Positions 61,199 to 64,000 of a stretch of 64,000 nucleotides of DNA are shown here, in pieces. How positions within the stretch are numbered: position 1 is the stretch's first letter; each line of letters starts with the position of its first letter. Source of the DNA: an uncultured Paraburkholderia sp. (GTDB taxonomy: Bacteria; Pseudomonadota; Gammaproteobacteria; Burkholderiales; Burkholderiaceae); NCBI GenBank assembly GCA_940746715.1, contig CALNWN010000002.1, positions 525,947 through 589,946 of the forward strand, written 5' to 3'. The notes beneath the pieces were generated by a model, which was not told the DNA's origin, did not search any database, and saw only the letters and a program-made list of their open reading frames with translations. A program made the position numbers and the translations under genes.

Positions 61199-61475
61199 GG
61201 TAAGCCGCCTTTTTGGTTGAGATGCCGGGTTGAAAAGCTCGGTTGAGAAACTGCATGGACAAGTCCGACACACCGCTACGACGATTCCACGGCAGGGGAA
61301 TCGACATGCTGCACGACAAAATTCGTCAGGCGTCTCGAATAGGGGCGCTTACGCGCTGCGTTTGCCGCTGCCGTTGCCACCTCGGTCCGCAGACGGCGCG
61401 GCCGGCTTTGGCGCGAGCCGTCTCCCGGCGATAGACTAGCCGGACACACCCGGACAGATCTTGCAGGAGAATCTC

Positions 61476-62384
61476 ATGCGGCTCGTCGACTGGAACATTC
61501 AGTGGGGACGCGGCGTGGACGGCCGCGTCGATCTCGCGCGCATCGTGCGCGAGGCGCGTGCGCTGGGCGATTTCGACATCATGTGCATGCAGGAAGTGAC
61601 GCGCGGCTTTAACGGGCCGCCATCCGCGGGCGGGCTGGCGAGCGGTCCCAGCACCGATCAGTTCGCCGAACTCGCCGCCTTGCTGCCGGGCATGACCGTG
61701 ATCGACGCGATCGGCTCGGACCTTCCGGCCGTCGGCGCGGGCACCCGGCGGCGTCAGTTCGGCAACGCGATCGTCACGCGCCTGCCGGTCCGGCAGGTGC
61801 TGCGCCACTCGCTGCCCTGGCCCGCGGATCCAGCCAAACCGTCGATGCTGCGGGTCGCGCTCGAAGCCGTGATCGAAACGGACGTCGGGCCGCTGCGCGT
61901 GATCAGCACGCATCTGGAGTTTTATTCGGAAACGCAGCGGCTCGCGCAGGTCGAGCGGCTGCGCGCGCTGCATCAGGAAGCGTGCGAGCACGCGCGCCGC
62001 CCGGCGCACGCGGAGAAGCAGAACAGCCCGTTTGCCGACACCGGGCGTCCCATGAGCGCGATTGTCTGCGGCGACTTCAACAGCGCGTTCGGCAGCGCCG
62101 CTTATCGCACGATGCTCGAAGCGGTGCCGGGCGCGCCCGCGTTCGCCGACGCCTGGACCCGCGCGCACGGCGACAGCCCGCGCGCCGCCACGGTCGGCTT
62201 GTACGACCACGAGCAATGGGCCGACGGGCCGTTTGCGTGCGACTTCATCTTCGTCACCGAAGATCTCGCGCCGCGGGTGGCGAGCTGCGAGGTCGATCCG
62301 CACAGCCGGTCGTCGGATCATCAGCCGATGTGGCTCGAACTGCGCCAGGCGCAAAGTACGACGAAAGCGAAGGCCGGACGCTAG
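61476..62384 (+). CDS. endonuclease/exonuclease/phosphatase family protein
   Basis: 302 residues from ATG at 61476 (AGGAG 6 bases upstream): MRLVDWNIQWGRGVDGRVDL. Active-site motifs of the DNase I fold are present: Asn in WNIQWG, Glu in MQEVTR, THLEFYS, GDFNSAFGS and the terminal SDHQPMW. The substrate may be nucleic acid or a phosphoester; not decidable here. The frame is intact. Its TAG stop overlaps the opposing gene's stop by 3 bases, sharing CTAG. Confidence 0.88.
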   Translation: MRLVDWNIQWGRGVDGRVDLARIVREARALGDFDIMCMQEVTRGFNGPPSAGGLASGPSTDQFAELAALLPGMTVIDAIGSDLPAVGAGTRRRQFGNAIVTRLPVRQVLRHSLPWPADPAKPSMLRVALEAVIETDVGPLRVISTHLEFYSETQRLAQVERLRALHQEACEHARRPAHAEKQNSPFADTGRPMSAIVCGDFNSAFGSAAYRTMLEAVPGAPAFADAWTRAHGDSPRAATVGLYDHEQWADGPFACDFIFVTEDLAPRVASCEVDPHSRSSDHQPMWLELRQAQSTTKAKAGR

Positions 62385-62689
62385 ATGCGCGGCAGGTCGT
62401 CAATGCATTTTTCGATGTGGCTGTCGGGGACGTCGGTGTCGATTCCGTCGTGCCCGTTGGTATGAGAGACGGCCACGATTTTCGGCCCGAGAAATCGCGT
62501 GCCGCCGAGCGTGAAAAGCGACCAGACAGCGTCGCCGCGATGGATGGCGTCCACCACCTGAGCCACTTCGACAATCGAAGTGGGCGACAACCAGCTGCGC
62601 GTGGCGGGGTCGACAGCAGCCCAGCGCACATGCGTGATCCGGTCGTTTGAAGGGTTGATGCGCAGAGCGTCGATACCAAATGTAGCCAT
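62381..62689 (-). CDS. hypothetical protein, 102 residues
   Basis: MATFGIDALRINPSNDRITH, then IVEVAQVVDAIHRGDAVWSL and a polar end (GIDTDVPDSHIEKCIDDLPR). GGAGGG lies about 8 bases before the ATG. It resembles DUF3892-type small proteins in layout, but this is a weak guess. The frame is intact. Confidence 0.72.
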   Translation of the reverse strand: MATFGIDALRINPSNDRITHVRWAAVDPATRSWLSPTSIVEVAQVVDAIHRGDAVWSLFTLGGTRFLGPKIVAVSHTNGHDGIDTDVPDSHIEKCIDDLPRI

Positions 62690-62791
62690 GATATTTCCCT
62701 CCAGCACCCTAGCACTGATCATCCTAGCATGATCGTCCAAGGCGTCGAGCGGAGCAAGCGGTAGTCCCGCGGGACACTTCGAGGCGGCAAT

Positions 62792-62823
62792 AAAAAAGCC
62801 AACACCGACAGACCGGTGTTGGC
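62792..62823 (-). terminator. rho-independent terminator of the EamA gene
   Basis: A perfect 10-bp stem (GCCAACACCG at 62798-62807 with CGGTGTTGGC at 62814-62823), 6-base loop, followed on the minus strand by TTTTTTA. It is about 100 bases after the expected EamA stop. Confidence 0.88.
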
Positions 62824-62926
62824 CAAGTACTCCTTCAAACACACACATGGTAGGGATCAGCTACCAGGTAGCCGGAATTACAGCAGCGTCGGCGCGATCT
62901 TTAATTTTTCGCGCCAGCTGAGGCGG

Positions 62927-63882
62927 CTAATGCCGATGGCGGTGGTGAATATCGGGGAAATGGGCGTGCGAATGGCTAATCGGCAGATGCACGTGTGGGT
63001 GCGTATGCGGCTCGTCGCCGGAATATGGGAAGTCGTGGTCGTGCTGATGATGCGCGTCATGGCGGTGTGTCTGTGCGAGTGCTCGAGCAACTCGTGGGTG
63101 TGCTCATGCGCATGCCGCTCGCGCACGTGCAGCCAGATGCCGAGCGCCATCAGCAAGGCCGCCGCGCAGAAAGTCAGGTCCGGCAGCGTCGGCCAGATCG
63201 CGAGCGAAAGCAGCACGCCGAAGAGCGGCGCCACCGAGAAATAGGCGCCGGTGCGCGCGGTGCCCAGATGCCGCAGCGCGACAACGAACAGCACGAGGCT
63301 CACGCCATAGCCGGCGAAACCGGTCGCCATGGCGGCCGCCATCGTGCCCGGCGACGGAAGCGATGCGCCCGCAGCGAGCGCAATGCCGAGATTGACGGGC
63401 GCGGCGACGAGCCCCTTCAGACACGCGATCAGCATCGCGTCGTTCGCCGACACCTTGCGCGTCAGGTTGTTGTCCACGGCCCAGCACAGACACGCGCCGA
63501 CAATCAGCAGCGCCCCGACAGGCACGCCCGCCCCACCCGGATGCCACGACAGCAGCACGCCCGCCGCGACGATCGCCACCATGCCGAGAACCTGCAGGTC
63601 GACGTTCTCGCGGAACACCACCCACGCAATCACGGCGGTCAGGACGCCTTCGAGGTTGAGCAGCAGCGAACTCGTCGCTGCGGGCGTGCTCGCGAGGCCC
63701 AGCATCAACAAGGCCGGGCCCGCGACGCCGCCCGCCGCTATCGCGCCGAGGAGCCACGGCCACTCGCGCCGGCTGATGCGAAGCCCGACGCGGGCTCGCG
63801 ACCCGCCCGGCGCCGCCCACCGCCATGCAATACACAAGCCGAGCCCGACTCCGCTGCCCAGATAAAACAGCCCGGCGTACAT
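62927..63882 (-). pseudogene. EamA/DMT-family transporter with His-rich tail, N-terminus missing and tail frameshifted
   Basis: The readable protein starts MYAGLFYLGSGVGLGLCIAW, which corresponds to helix 2 of the 10-helix EamA fold; helix 1 is absent and no ribosome site precedes the ATG. The EamA repeats are clean (TPAATSSLLLNLEGVLTAVI, GTARTGAYFSVAPLFGVLLS). After HVRERHAHEHTHELLEHSH the frame breaks near 63065; the native tail continues in another frame with many His (HRHDAHHQHDHDF, HTHPHVHLPI), ending TAG at 62927. His-rich tails suggest metal binding. The substrate is unknown. Confidence 0.84.
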
Positions 63883-64000
63883 GGACGCCCCCTGTTTGCA
63901 CAAGCTCTCAGTTCACGACGACATGAAGAGGAAGATTGCTCCCGTACATCCGGACTTTTGATGCGAGCATTGCTTGCCCGCTGTCCCTGATGGGATTTGC

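Overview
The window looks like a piece of a Burkholderia-lineage chromosome (Paraburkholderia, Caballeronia or a relative). The support is high GC, strong third-position GC bias, and typical gene sets: the alpha-E / ATP-grasp / transglutaminase cluster, an HU with a Lys/Ala-rich arm, a MocR regulator, TauD plus a SoxC-like dehydrogenase, a phasin, and an EmrAB-NodT pump. The genus is an inference from protein resemblance. No tRNA, rRNA, CRISPR array, phage gene or insertion sequence was recognised.

The main feature is decay. Of about 66 recognisable genes, about 25 read through intact and about 41 carry at least one lesion. Lesions are 1-4 base indels (several in CG runs, one in an A run), in-frame stops (mostly TAG where Gln is expected), internal deletions, and larger deletions that join unrelated genes. 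This resembles a recently host-restricted bacterium with ongoing genome reduction, such as leaf-nodule Burkholderia symbionts. Part of the small-indel load could be sequencing error, but the deletion chimeras cannot.

Layout: 1-2.7 kb, transglutaminase, alpha-E and ATP-grasp genes. 3-6.5 kb, HU, MocR regulator, XRE-cupin regulator. 6.6-10 kb, a peptide ABC operon with oppA fused to oppC, an intact ATPase and a broken second ATPase. 10.2-16.4 kb, a porin stub colliding with an IclR regulator, then a spermidine/opine-type ABC plus FAD oxidase operon. 16.4-20.3 kb, ketopantoate reductase remnant and a nucleoside salvage operon. 20.4-25.4 kb, small unknown genes and a three-gene two-component set. 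25.6-33.5 kb, binding protein, cyclopropane synthase, UspA, DUF1840, HPP-CBS, MarR and ClC channel. 33.6-39.3 kb, DUF488, NodT-EmrB-EmrA efflux and two MarR genes. 39.3-41.6 kb, an in-frame DUF2126/ATP-grasp chimera. 41.9-46.5 kb, metallopeptidase, phasin and small exported proteins. 46.6-50.7 kb, LacI regulator, fructose-PTS protein fused to a LysR remnant, and a sulfonate binding-protein stub. 50.8-53.7 kb, TauD, cytochrome c and SoxC. 53.8-64 kb, a two-component pair, GFA, Ohr, LysR, MFS, DUF190, Pcm, SRPBCC, an endonuclease-fold protein and an EamA transporter.

Several pathways survive only in part. Cytidine deaminase and nucleoside hydrolase are intact while their transporter is broken. 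A LuxR-type response regulator is intact while both neighbouring kinases carry stops. One oligopeptide ATPase survives without partners. TauD, SoxC and its cytochrome are intact while the adjacent sulfonate binding protein is cut. Three regulator/operator pairs can still be read from inverted repeats: IclR, a MarR beside the ClC gene, and a MarR beside the EmrAB operon.
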